Shown: one piece after another, positions 18,422 through 28,030 of the stretch
Position numbering within the stretch: position 1 is the first letter of the stretch
Layout: each line of letters begins with the position of its first letter
Origin: Chara braunii
Lineage: Eukaryota; Streptophyta; Charophyceae; Charales; Characeae
Length of the DNA stretch: 32,822 nt
Assembly: GCA_003427395.1 (NCBI GenBank)
Contig: BFEA01000025.1
Location: 5,158,213-5,191,034 of the forward strand
Direction: 5' to 3'
The notes under the pieces: generated by a model
What the model saw: the letters and a program-made list of their open reading frames with translations, nothing else
The model's database searches: none
Told to the model about the DNA's origin: nothing
Position numbers and translations under genes: made by a program

Positions 18422-18777
18422 AAAAATTGTGGCAAATTTTATGACAGGATTATCACATGTGGGCCCCATTTATAAACCGTTGGAACTGTGTTAATAAACT
18501 GTTTGGCGGGGGAGGTNNNNNNNNNNNNNNNNNNNNNNNNNNNNNNNNNNNNNNNNNNNNNNNNNNNNNNNNNNNNNNNNNNNNNNNNNNNNNNNNNNNN
18601 NNNNNNNNNNNNNNNNNNNNNNNNNNNNNNNNNNNNNNNNNNNNNNNNNNNNNNNNNNNNNNNNNNNNNNNNNNNNNNNNNACACAAAAATTGTGGCAAA
18701 TTTTATGACAGGATTATCACATGTGGGCCCCATTTATAAACCGTTGGAACTGTGTTAATAAACTGTTTGGCGGGGGG
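18422..18777. repeat. 92-bp duplicated segment on both sides of an N gap
   Basis: The segment AAAAATTGTGGCAAATTTTA through TTTGGCGGGGG at 18422-18513 is repeated without visible mismatch at 18686-18777. Copies are 264 bases apart with 165 Ns between. They differ only after the terminal G run. The simplest reading is two contig ends that overlap in truth but were scaffolded apart. Confidence 0.9.
18517..18681. other. Assembly gap (165 N)
   Basis: Unresolved bases. The gap begins just after a G-run and is flanked by identical sequence, so its stated size may be meaningless. Confidence 1.
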
Positions 18778-19258
18778 GGTGTCATGTGGTCCACCAGAAG
18801 TGAAGGAATTCAACGTTGATCACAGATGTCGTAAACAGAATATAGTGTTGAAAAGTTGTTGGAAATTTATTGACCAATTATTGAACATTGCACTTCTTGT
18901 TGGGGAAAAAAATCGAAATTGTTGTTCGTGTCGTACATTTGTGTGGTTTCTTCTCATCTGAGTGTCTGTGTGTGTTTGTGGCTGATGAGAGTGTGACAAA
19001 ACAATGCACATCATTATGGCAATACGAGGATCCGACTGGTCCGTTGTCATTATGGCAGGTCAAGGCACGTAAGGTTGTTGTACTTGTGGGGAGGTATGAT
19101 AGAAACCCGACCTTGTCCTTAGAGATCGTGACCTTGCCATCAGAGGGAGGCAACAACGCAGTACATAAATTACAGAACCTTGGTCAACTTCTCCACTTTT
19201 TTGTCCAAGAGAAAGTTAACAACACTACAGTCGTATTTTTCATCACCACTTCAAGACA
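18778..19258. other. No convincing gene; open frame continues into repeat
   Basis: A 255-codon plus-strand frame opens at about 18888 and runs to 19655, but its second half is the repeat array below. I saw no domain in the first half. A TGTGTGTGTTTGTG patch lies near 18965. Confidence 0.4.
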
Positions 19259-19626
19259 CCTTTCACCACTTCAGGATGCAGCCTGCCGAAACAAGTGGTT
19301 TTCGGGGTCTTCGGACCTTTCACCACTTCATGACGATTCAGGTCTGAAAATCCTGAATGGTCCTGAAGTGGTTAAAGTTCCGAAGACCCTGAAAACCACA
19401 TGTTTAGGCAGACTGCATCCTCGAGTGGTGAAGGGTGGTTTTCATGGTCTTCGGACCTTTCACCACTTCAAGACCATTCAGGATTTTCAGACTGCCAAAA
19501 ACTCTCACTTGACCACTTCAGAACACCCTTCAACACTTCAGGATGCAGCCTGCCTGAACAGGTGGTTTTCAGGGTCTTCGGACCTTTTACCACTTCAGAA
19601 CTATTCAGGATTTTCAGACTGCCCCA
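19259..19626. repeat. Mixed-orientation array with an 84-bp hairpin
   Basis: Units of about 85-115 bp share the words TTTCACCACTTCAGGA, GATGCAGCCTGCC, GTGGTTTTC and GGTCTTCGGACC. Unit 1 (19259-19342) and unit 2 (19352-19434) are inverted around a 9-base centre with about 85 percent pairing. Unit 3 (19435-19496) and unit 4 (19509-19626) are in unit-1 orientation. Divergence between units is similar, so the inversion is not an assembly echo. Confidence 0.85.
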
Positions 19627-19805
19627 AACTCTCACTTCAGAATTTTCATTCCTGAATTTTCAGCTACCCGATAACTGCTTGTGTTTTCTCCTACTGCACG
19701 ATACACTATGCTCTTTTACATTTGTCGATCTTTGAGTCTTCGTGTACTCCTGAGATGCAATAGATACTGAATGCGAGAGAGAATGTTTTGTTGACGATGG
19801 TCGAA

Positions 19806-19828
19806 GGGGGGGGGGGGGGGGGGGGGGG
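19806..19828 (+). repeat. 23-base G homopolymer
   Basis: An uninterrupted G run, followed by (AG)-rich sequence. The length is probably approximate. Confidence 0.95.
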
Positions 19829-19920
19829 AGCAAGAGAGATAGAGGCGAGAGACAGGAAGAAGAAGGAAAAAATGTGGCATGTGCGGTTTGCTTTTGGTGG
19901 AAATGAACCAAATTTATGAA

Positions 19921-20280
19921 GTGGCACGCAGTAGCCAACGTTTCTTTTTTTCTCTTCTGGCTTGCGATAATTTATTCTACGGATGGACGCATGCGGAAGC
20001 CTCAAGAATATGGTTCGCTGCCCTGCTACAAGCAAGGTTCACTACTGCGTGACACAATTTCACAAACATGTCAGTCCAGAGAGAGAGAGAGTGACACGCA
20101 GTAGCCAACCTTTCTTCTTTCCTCTTCGGACTTGCGGCAATTCATTCTACGGAGAAACGCATGCCAGAGCCTGAAGAATATGGTTCACTGCCCTGCTACA
20201 AGCAGGGTTCACGACTGCGTGACACAATTTCTCCAACGTATCAGTCCAAGAGAGAGAGTGACGCGCAGTAACCAACCTTG
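19921..20280 (+). repeat. About 170-bp tandem duplication (2.1 copies)
   Basis: GTGGCACGCAGTAGCCAAC at 19921, GTGACACGCAGTAGCCAAC at 20091 and GTGACGCGCAGTAACCAAC at 20258 mark units of 170 and 167 bp. Inside each, TGCCCTGCTACAAGCA(A/G)GGTTCAC and CTGCGTGACACAATTTC are conserved, and a short (GA)n tract ends the unit. The period is satellite-like. Confidence 0.85.
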
Positions 20281-20610
20281 CACCGACGACAACCAATAAG
20301 ATTTGCAGGCTGTGGGTGATGTTTGTCAACCAGATCTTTTCATGTTTTTGGTGTGCGTAGTTCTCTTTACGGTCACTGCGGCGAAGTTGTTGTAATGATC
20401 CTTATCTTTTCTTTGACGAACTATTTCCATGTGCAAACTGTGAGGTCTTTATATATCATGGTGTTAACACATTACATAGTCGCCCACTCTTAAATAAGAC
20501 AATGATTTGTACACAACGGATTGTACAATATTGTATTATAAATAACACAGCATATGCTGTACAATCATTGTTTGAGTATCGTACTTCACAGTCATTATCT
20601 CCGTTTGTAC

Positions 20611-20645
<35 letters not shown>

Positions 20646-20924
20646 CAACATGCAATGACAGTGACCTCATGCAACTCTTGCTGGCATATTTCGTTGTGAA
20701 GCTTCTGATTCACACCAGTGTCTCGCCCTCCCCTCCCCCGCCCACTGTTCAAGGTCTGGCACACAAACTTTCTCTATCCCTCTCCCCGTCTCTGCCCCTC
20801 TCACGGATTGGCGCAATGAACTCCAAGTCGAAATCGTCATCTGTTATCGTTATGTTATTTGACCCACTCCTCTGGACAAGAGAGACGGTTAACGGGGGCC
20901 CAAATATTTGTCGTTTTCGTTGGC
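20281..20924. other. Non-coding; contains (CT)n at about 20611-20642
   Basis: No gene. It includes a (CT)n microsatellite, a pyrimidine-rich tract at 20720-20800 and A/T-rich DNA. Open frames on either strand are short. Confidence 0.5.
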
Positions 20925-21262
20925 AATTGCGGTGCAAATTTCATCGAAATTTTTAAAAACAAACGATATGAGACCATAGTGCAAACATAAAAAAAGGAAA
21001 CAGGCAAAAAAAAACGAAAAAAAAAATTAAAAAATACTATGAAACCCTAACACAAAGACACTGTCCGAGTCAAAATGAAGCGTCCAACGAAGTCAACAAA
21101 ATACCAACTTTTTCATTATTGATCCAAACATGTCAAAACTGCACACATGACGTACCCTAAAGCACATATGTATCACACAAAAAGAAAAACAAGAAAAAAA
21201 GCAAAAAATCAGCACAATATGATAATTTTAGTGCAATTCGGTGCAAAATTCGTCGAAAATAA
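20925..21262. repeat. 30-bp direct repeats flanking A-rich DNA
   Basis: GCAATTGCGGTGCAAATTTC plus ATCGAAA (20927-20953) and GCAATTCGGTGCAAAATTCG plus TCGAAA (21234-21259) are about 85 percent identical and lie about 307 bp apart. The intervening DNA is A-rich. They could be dispersed-repeat ends. Confidence 0.45.
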
Positions 21263-21551
21263 CACCCTTGGTTAACCACGTGTGCTGGACAGAAGGCATG
21301 CCAACTCGAAATAATGCAACGACCTTATCAGAAGCAGATGCAGCGCGGTCCAGCTTGAAGATCGAAAAACTCATGACTGTGTCGCGGTTCCGGACAGATG
21401 AAGTGATATCCTGCTTTATACATGTTAATTTTTGTATTTGGTCTGTCGCTCTACTGGTCTTTGCTGTCTGCTCGACTTCACATTTGAGAACCATTTCTGC
21501 AAAATTCAGTTGCTGCAGCGTCACGCCAAGGTTCGTGCCGTCCCTTCTCAT
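21228..21551 (-). CDS. Candidate exon of unknown protein (107 codons)
   Basis: This minus-strand frame starts at ATG 21549-21551 and ends at TAG. Its translation has the balanced, charged, helix-prone composition of a real protein (a Gln/Lys/Glu/Thr-rich first half with regular hydrophobics), unlike nearby chance frames. GTTTTTCAG stands directly before the ATG on the same strand and is a good splice acceptor, so this could be an internal or last exon. I recognise no domain. The last residues (FDEFCTEL) overlap the short direct repeat at 21234-21259, which weakens the case because that part is repetitive. No donor or partner exon was identified. Confidence 0.3.
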   Translation of the reverse strand: MRRDGTNLGVTLQQLNFAEMVLKCEVEQTAKTSRATDQIQKLTCIKQDITSSVRNRDTVMSFSIFKLDRAASASDKVVALFRVGMPSVQHTWLTKGVIFDEFCTELH

Positions 21552-21800
21552 CTGAAAAACCTTTGTGAGTGTCGTCTTGAATGAAGGTGTGCCCCGAGTA
21601 TCGTTACTGCTCCGTCTCTATGTTTTATCATCCTTCATTTGTGCTTGCATCTTGTTGTGAGTAGGGAGTTTGTGATCCATTTGTTGCGATCGGACAAGCT
21701 GGAGACCGTTTTCTGTCCAAAACCAATGCTTTCGTTGCCATGTTATTTCTCCACGCACTATTGTCATCATCCTGTTGCACTGGAAGTAATCTGGGCAAAT
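21552..21800. other. Spacer before copy B
   Basis: No gene or shared sequence with the flank of copy A recognised. Confidence 0.4.
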
Positions 21801-22032
21801 TGAGCATTGTTTCTAAGCTGAATGGCTCAGTGCCCTGCCCATATTTTTATTTCTTTTGAAAACAAAGTCAGAAATGATTAAACTTTGAACATTAAACATG
21901 TCAGGGCGACTAGACATTGTTTCTAAGCTGAATGGTCTAGTCATATGCCCAAAGAAGAGAAAGTTGTTGTGCCCTTTGTTTGTGTATACTCAATGGCTGA
22001 GGTAGACATGTTCCATAAGTTTGGGTGGTCTA
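21801..22032. repeat. Three variable-stem hairpins of copy B
   Basis: TGAGC/GCTCA (21801-21805, 21825-21829), GACTAG/CTAGTC (21908-21913, 21937-21942, with GGGC/GCCC outside) and TAGAC/GTCTA (22003-22007, 22028-22032). The cores are diverged: the third retains CCATAAGTTTGGG, the others have TTTCTAAGCTGAATGG. Loops are 19-23 bases. Confidence 0.7.
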
Positions 22033-22349
22033 GCTTTATGTCTTATTTAAGCTGGGTATAAAATAAAAAATCATTGAAATACTATGAACTATTGGTTTAC
22101 AAGGTTGACTTTGGGTTAGTGAGAGTACTTACCTTTGTGGTTTGACCTTGGATGTGGCTGAGTGAGATCACTACTTAGTCTGAGTTTCAGTTTGGACAAG
22201 TAGTTGCTTTAGGTGCTCGCCACGTGCTAGAGCGATAGGAGTTAGTTCAATTTTCGCATTTTCTAAGCTAATTTTATTTTACTAAGGTCAATTATCGCAT
22301 TTTCTGGGATCATTTTTTATACTTGGCTTCGTATAAATCTTGGTAAGCT

Positions 22350-23365
22350 ACTTTCTCTATGGGGAGCGCTGCCGAAATTTATGTAAATCCAAGGAGTTAG
22401 TTAGCAGTTACTGAGTAACGTGTATTTTAGAACATCAGGCCCCGCCGTGCACGCACGGCCTCGAACCGGCACCCTCAGCCTCACGAACGAAGTCTCGTAA
22501 CCACTACAACCCTTGGAGGTGTTATAAAAACTGGATTCATTCCGGTCGTGATATACAACCCACCTCCAGGGCTGTAGCATCCTTGAACTCACACCACACA
22601 CACACAACACCACACCATGGACACGACAATCAACACACTCCGCTCGGACAACACACAGCCCCACCACCGCTACTTAACCTGGTCACTCTAAGGCGGGCCA
22701 ACTGCCCGCGGCTTCCACAGGCGTCTTCACAGTAGTTACTGAACAACGTGTATTTTAGGGCATCAGGCCCCGCCGTGCACGCACGGCCTCGAACCGGCAC
22801 CTTCAGCCTCACGAACGAAGTCTCGTAACCACTACATCCCTTAGTCAAATTTTGACTTTTCAAAAGTTCAGTTTGTCTAAATTTTACATATAGCTTAGTA
22901 AAAATTTGGAAAGACTTCTTTTCTAAAGGGAATGTTGCCCAAATTTTTACTAATTCCAGAAGTTAGACAAAATTGAATCTTGAGAAGTCAAAGTTATTTT
23001 AGGTTCTGAACTTAACTTTGTATGAATCTGTGAAGTTTCCTTTTCTAAAGGGACCGCTGCCCAAATTTTTACAGATCTAAGGAGTTAGTTAAATTTTGTC
23101 TTAAGTTAAACTCGAGTTTTTTTTTGAGTTCACATCTGACTATGTCTTAAGTTAAACTCGAGTTTTGTTTTGAGTTTGCATCTGACTTAGTATAAATTTG
23201 AGAAGTCTCCGTTTCTAAAGGGAGCGCTGCCCAAATTTTTACTAATTCAGAGAGTTAAACAAAATTTGACTTTCCAATAATTAGATAATATTTCAATTTT
23301 TATATTCGAGCTTAGTATAAATTCTGGAAAAAAACATTTTTCCTACGGGAAGCGCTGCCGAAGTT
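22350..23365. repeat. About 120-bp array of copy B
   Basis: Cores at about 22363, 22930, 23047, 23219 and 23345 read (in this orientation) GGGAGCGCTGCC with type-1 (TACGGGAAGCGCTGCCGAA) or type-2 (TAAAGGGAGCGCTGCCCAAA) contexts. The order is 1-2-2-2-1, against 1-2-1-2-1 in copy A, so one unit was converted or replaced since the copies separated. The first interval is enlarged by the 22402-22840 insertion. Confidence 0.75.
22402..22840 (-). mobile_element. 439-bp insertion with tRNA-like terminal direct repeats
   Basis: Terminal direct repeats 22406-22512 and 22734-22840 are both 107 bases and differ at only about six positions. The insertion is bounded by TTAGT at 22397-22401 and 22841-22845, a 5-bp target duplication in DNA that is continuous in sister units of the array. 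Each repeat, on the minus strand, has a tRNA-like A box (TAGTGGTTACGAG) and a B box GGTTCGAGGCC that matches consensus exactly. The ends are not TG...CA. The 221-bp interior is non-coding, with a TGGAGGTG/CACCTCCA inverted pair. It resembles a TRIM-type miniature LTR element, or a dimeric tRNA-SINE. Confidence 0.6.
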
Positions 23366-23399
23366 TTCCTAGTTTAAATGAGATAGGTTATATTTTAAC

Positions 23400-24170
23400 A
23401 GAGAGCGATTCTAGCGATTCACTCTGTATAGAGGAGATTTTGCCAAAAATCTACCTTTTCTTGGGCGCTTGCTTAGAGGTAGGCTTAGGCTTAGTTAAGT
23501 AGAATGATTTTGACAAAAACCGTGATATCGGGGATTATTCTCCATAGACTTATAGAGTTAGCTTAGGGATTGACCTGTCTTGTGTCACGGATCCTCTTGC
23601 TTGATTGATTTAGAATTTGGGTTAGATTCAATCTGATCCTACAAAGATCATCATCTTTTATCACAAATAACAGGTCGGTTGCCGATTCGTCGGTCTACGA
23701 CTCAACTCAAATTCATTCTCAATACTCAACCTAAACAGCTTCAGTCCTGGTGGTTTCTATTGTTTTGTTGAGGTTTTCACCCGAATTTTTATTGAATGAC
23801 CATTTAACGAACGTGTTCAGTATTTATTTCTGGAAGGTTGGACAAAAGTTGAGGATTGCATGGCTAAAGCAAGGGGTATAAGTATAGAGAGTGGTTGAAG
23901 TTGATCATGTGTAGTGCGTGGACTTTTGTTGACTCTTTGATATGATTGCATGTATGTTTTGTGGTGCGGATTTTGAATTTGATTGTCTGCGATCACATAC
24001 ATATATATGGTTGAGAGGAGTCCCACATTGATTGTGATAAGTGATCGTCACATATTTATTCTCATATACATACATATGTACATACCTAAGTTTGGGTGTT
24101 CGCATGGCCTAAGGAGTCAACGCTTAAGGGTTTAATTGGGGTAGAGATTGAGAAAGAAAATGAGATTTCC
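23400..24170. other. Copy B, AT-rich middle part
   Basis: No gene. The region matches the reverse complement of about 11400-12100 in copy A, including TCGGTTGCCGATTCGTCGGT near 23673 and TTTTATTGAATGACCATTTA near 23788. Confidence 0.5.
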
Positions 24171-24985
24171 TTTCTTTACAGTTTTGCTTCTTAAAAAGTT
24201 TCTTAGTCGGACGTTGGTCCTGTGCCTGGATTCGAGGTCCTTGTCTAGGACATCCCAAGTCCTAGACTCCTCGCAGACGGGATCATCCCCCGCGCAGAGC
24301 CTATTTGCCCTGCCCACCGAGACACTCGGTCTAAGGGTCGAAGGTGTCGCGGGGGCCGAACGACTGTTCCTTCAACCGTGATATCGTGAAGGGCTTGACC
24401 CTCATGATATTTTGAGATTAACACTTGAGTGGCATAAGCGGCACTCGGATCCACGAGGGACCGGTTGATTATGGACACTATATAGTACGTCATCCTTGCG
24501 ACTGCTTGCGTATTCATGCATTGCTAGTCGATATGAGAAGGTCCTGCACCCGCGCGGTTTTATACTAAGCCTCGCAAGCGCCGCCTATCTGATTTCCACG
24601 TCGGAAGGTTATGAGATGATTGCTGAAGGGACTAGGATTGTTTGTGTTGTTTTGTTGTGTGTCGTTTCGTGTATATGTGTGGGTGTGTTTTTATTTTTAT
24701 ATTATTAAGAGTTGTGTTGTGGATACAAAAGGGACTAAGAGTGTTGTCGCGTGTTTGTTCCGTGTCGTTCTGTATGTGTGAGTGTTGTGGTGTAACGCGT
24801 GGTAAGTGGGATGCATCCTAGTCGACCGACGACGAGTCGCGTATGAGACTTCAACCCCCTAGTCCGTCGGTTCGCGAACGGGTCCGATAGAGGCGTAAAA
24901 CTGTGCGTACCCCCTATGCTACAACTAACAAAAAACGCCCTCGGCTGGTCCACCTCTGCGATTGCAACTGATTAGCTTTCGTACT

Positions 24986-25047
24986 GTGGACCGGTAGCTC
25001 GGCGGGGATACGCCCACCGAAGGGAGGTGACAACTCCCGTAAGGTGG
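24986..25047 (+). other. tRNA-like 5' half within copy B
   Basis: Counterpart of 10690-10746. The A-box-like TAGCTCGGCGG has decayed, but CCACCGAAGGGAGGTG (anticodon-like arm) is unchanged. The next hairpin stays paired (GGGAG/CTCCC) while its loop differs from copy A. Confidence 0.45.
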
Positions 25048-25324
25048 AGGTAAGTCGTGCCTCGCGTTGACCCTATCCTGTCGTAGGGGCTAGCGAGAGG
25101 TATGACTGACACACTCGACCGGAGCGGCTTGCGGAAAGCTCCATGCGTATCGTGACGAGGATCATACCAATGCCTGCGTGACGCGGCCGGGAGGGTCCCG
25201 CCCTTGCGAGGTGCGAGGCTGATGCGCTCGACACTGCACCGCTTCAACATGGGGTGGGGGAGGGCATGTGGGGGAGGGGGAGCGGAGCGCCCTGTTCCCC
25301 ACACTTGCATATTGTCACTAGTAA

Positions 25325-25752
25325 TGTCTTTGGGAAATGAACATTACCTCTTTCTCACACACTTGAACATTATCACAAGCATGAGGAAAACTAACATGAT
25401 CATTTCTATGACAACTACATACAATCCTCTAACATGAGGGGGGAGGGGGTGTGGAGGCCCCACACCTCATCACCAGCTCGAATGTACTTGGCATAATCAC
25501 TAGCACAGACATCTACAACCTGTTCCCCTGTTCATCACAAGTGACATGCCACCAACACACCTACTTCAAAGTATGATCGATCCAACAAACACACCTCGAG
25601 GCTATGACCTCAAGTTGATGGCAACCTTCGTCAATAACAAACTCGAAAAACAACAGAACCAAGCATTCACAACTGCCACGCCGAATCTCGACTGCTCCCT
25701 CCGCTCTCCGTCCACCTGAGATGTTGGCGATAGCTAATGAGAAACATGACGA
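25325..25752 (+). repeat. Direct repeat D1 (about 430 bp)
   Basis: This segment matches 28768-29218 in the same orientation at roughly 75-80 percent identity, from TGTCTTTGGG to about GCTAATGAGAAACATG. Shared blocks include TCACACACTTGAACAT, ACATGCCACCAACACACCTA and GCATGATCGATCCAACAA-like words. The start is TG, but no primer-binding site follows and no flanking duplication was seen, so LTR status is unproven. Confidence 0.65.
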
Positions 25753-26514
25753 AAACTTTCACTACATTGCCATCTCTGGACATATATGTGAACAAGGTAA
25801 AGTCATCCGAGTGAGAGGCTTATACCTTACTTGACGCAGTGCATAAAACTCTATAGGGGTTACCTAAACGCAACGCTACCGTCGTCCCCTCCGAACTTTT
25901 TTTTTTTTTTTCCCCTTCAAAATTGCTCCAGTCTATTCTTGGGGAGCAACATGTGCTGGGAACCGGGCCCAACGTCCCTTATAATTGGAATACATTGATG
26001 ATTGATGAAAGTTGGGATGATTCAGGAACATTTCAGGATGATTGAGATAATAAGCCAGAGATTGATGCTGACTATTCAGAATGTTTATCTACTCAGATCT
26101 CATATATTACTCTAACCCTAATCTCAGATATGCATACCAACCAGCCAGTCTCTACCGAGCCAATACTGTATACCAACCAAGCCTCTACCCGATCTCACAC
26201 CCCAATCTAGCTAGGTTACAGGGCAACACCACCCACCCCAGCGCCGACCCTCGTTGGCCAGATTGTAGTCTTTGCTCAAGTATTGTAATTGCCTTCCACC
26301 CTCAACAATCCCCAGACCTCCATTCAAGGCCTCAAGCTCGTATGAAAGTTACAGGGCGATGCCCCAGCACCGACCAGCGTCGATATGGTTTCTACTACTC
26401 AACCTGGGCAAGAACACAATAAAAGTTCAATTAGGAGATCAGCTAGACTTAGAATGTAACCTAAGAACTCGGATATGATAATAGTGGGATCCTGAGCAGA
26501 CAACCAATCTGATA
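25753..26514. other. No supported gene
   Basis: Mixed DNA. A poly-T run lies near 25898-25912. A word pair TTACAGGGC(A/G)A...CAGC(G/A)CCGACC occurs at about 26217 and 26350, suggesting a diverged local duplication of about 130 bp. An open frame at 26081-26422 has no recognisable domain. Confidence 0.45.
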
Positions 26515-26999
26515 ATGATGATGTTGATGATGATGGTGATACTTGACATTGATTGACCCTCCCATGTCCACCCCTCCTCTTTTCCCCTGTTACCACCCCT
26601 CCTCTCCCTTGCTGCCTCCGCTAATCAGAAACACTTCGTGGTTGAGCGGTTTCTCACAACCCCAGCGCAATAGGAAAACCACCCTCTACCAAACTCCGCT
26701 CGAAGAAGGTTGTTCCCCCCAAAAGCCTTCCTCAAGCTATCTCTGTCCTACTCTGCCACCGCTAGTAGATGATGTTCCTCCTTCCATCTCTCCCAGCCCC
26801 AGACTTGGACAGTCCCCCTTATCCGCCCTTATTCCCTATAGACAAACACTTCCCACCTTGTGTTTCCCCTGCAGAAAAGAGCTCTCCCCACTCAATCCAT
26901 CTTGCCCTCCACGTAAGCAACCTTGTGGGAATGATTTTCACAACCTCGAGTATAGAAAAAAAAAACAAGGAAATAAGAATTGAGAAGTTGATAATGATA

Positions 27000-27034
<35 letters not shown>

Positions 27035-27395
27035 GCTGATGAGAATGATTTATTTTTTTCCCCCCCCTTCCTCCCACTTTTCACGCCGACACTTCGTTGC
27101 CTCCGCTGAACAAAAGTGCCCTGATCAAGAGCAGTCCTCATTAGCCCCAACTAGGGCCAGACCCACTTCTCCCATTCTCCCTACAAGACATACAGTTCCC
27201 CCAAAAGTATATCTTGATCAAACCCTTACCCCAATCTGCCACCTTGCCCCAATCTGCCACCACTGGGATATAATCCCAACCCCAGATTAGTACAACCCTC
27301 AAAATCTGCCATTGCTCCCTATAGGGCAATCACCTTCCGCCTTGTGATGCCCCTGCAGAGGAAAACTCTCCCCCGTCTTACCATCTCGCCAGAAC
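26515..27395 (+). repeat. Diverged tandem duplication of about 480 bp
   Basis: Two units each begin with a GAT-rich tract (26515-26545 and 26989-27035), pass through a pyrimidine-rich part with CTTCGTGGTTGAGCGG or CTTCGTTGCCTCCGC, and share CCCTATAG(A/G)(C/G)(A/C)A...CCTTGTG(T/A)T(T/G)(C/C)CCCTGCAGA at about 26837 and 27319, followed by CTCTCCCC. Unit identity is low, with many indels. The plus frames are proline/serine-rich, then acidic (poly-Asp from GAT). This could be a degenerate coding repeat, but frames are not maintained. Confidence 0.55.
26989..27035 (+). repeat. (GAT)n microsatellite
   Basis: About 14 GAT/AAT units, which would encode poly-Asp, poly-Met or poly-Ter by frame. Confidence 0.95.
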
Positions 27396-27882
27396 TAAAT
27401 CATAAATTAACGAAGGGAGAGTTAGAAAAGAGGAAAGAAAACTTGATGAAGATGACAAGTGATGATCACGGCGAGATGTGCCCTAGGATGAAGAGACTAA
27501 CGAATAGGTTAATGAGAAGAAGCAGTGCAGTGATGAGGAAGACCCACCGCACCCTGATGATGTCAACGATCAGCGTGAAGATGGCGAAAAGCGCCGTGCA
27601 TAATGGTTAAATTTACGACGCCCTAGAAGAGCGCGATGATGACAGCAACACACTGTGCAATTAAGATTTTTTTTTTATTTTTTTATTTTTTTAACGCCAT
27701 TGTGCTATTGAGGCATGGCAACATGATGAAGATGATGGCGATGATGATTACACCCATTGACCAGTGATGCTGATGGCATCGCAGGAACAAAAAAGCTGAT
27801 GAAGATAATAACCGCTCAACACCAATACTGAGATGATGATAACCTGCAAGAGACAAAACAAACAATAGAACAAGGAAACAAC
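27396..27882. other. No supported gene
   Basis: The strand is purine-rich with many GATGA words. One frame reads Lys/Arg/Met-rich (27344-27610), while another reads Asp/Glu-rich with stops. A T-rich tract lies at 27666-27692. Confidence 0.45.
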
Positions 27883-28030
27883 CTGAAGAAGAGCAGCTCC
27901 CTTAATGATGACCTTCCTGATGAAGAGCAGCTTCCTTAAAGACGACCTCCCTGATGAAGAACAACCCCCATGATGATGACTTCCCTGATGAAGAACAACT
28001 GCATCCCAGATGGTGACCTCCCTGTTGATA
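27883..28030 (+). repeat. 34-bp minisatellite, four to five units
   Basis: CTGATGAAGA or a close variant starts at 27883, 27917, 27951 and 27985, exactly 34 bases apart, with a diverged copy at 28022. The spacer reads like GCAGCTTCCTTAAAGACGACC. The period is not a multiple of three. CTGATGA is also a hammerhead core word, but the required GAAA partner is absent. Confidence 0.85.

Larger units (their letters stand above)
21801..25235 (+). mobile_element. Large non-coding element, copy B
   Basis: This is the inverted partner of 10499-13700. In its plus orientation it holds three core hairpins (21801-22032), the conserved GTACTTACCTTTGTGGTTTG region (about 22125-22145), the ~120-bp array (22350-23365) interrupted by a 439-bp insertion, an AT-rich part, a GC-rich part from about 24170 and a tRNA-like segment (24986-25047). 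It ends near 25235. It is shorter than copy A in the hairpin array and lacks the primer-binding-like flank. No coding frame is shared with copy A. Confidence 0.7.

Noticed and set aside
18888-19655. 255-codon plus-strand open frame
   Set aside because: Second half is a mixed-orientation DNA repeat, so the frame reads both strands of one unit; first half has no domain.
27883-28030. Hammerhead ribozyme array
   Set aside because: CTGATGA is present but the GAAA strand and the three-helix pairing are not.
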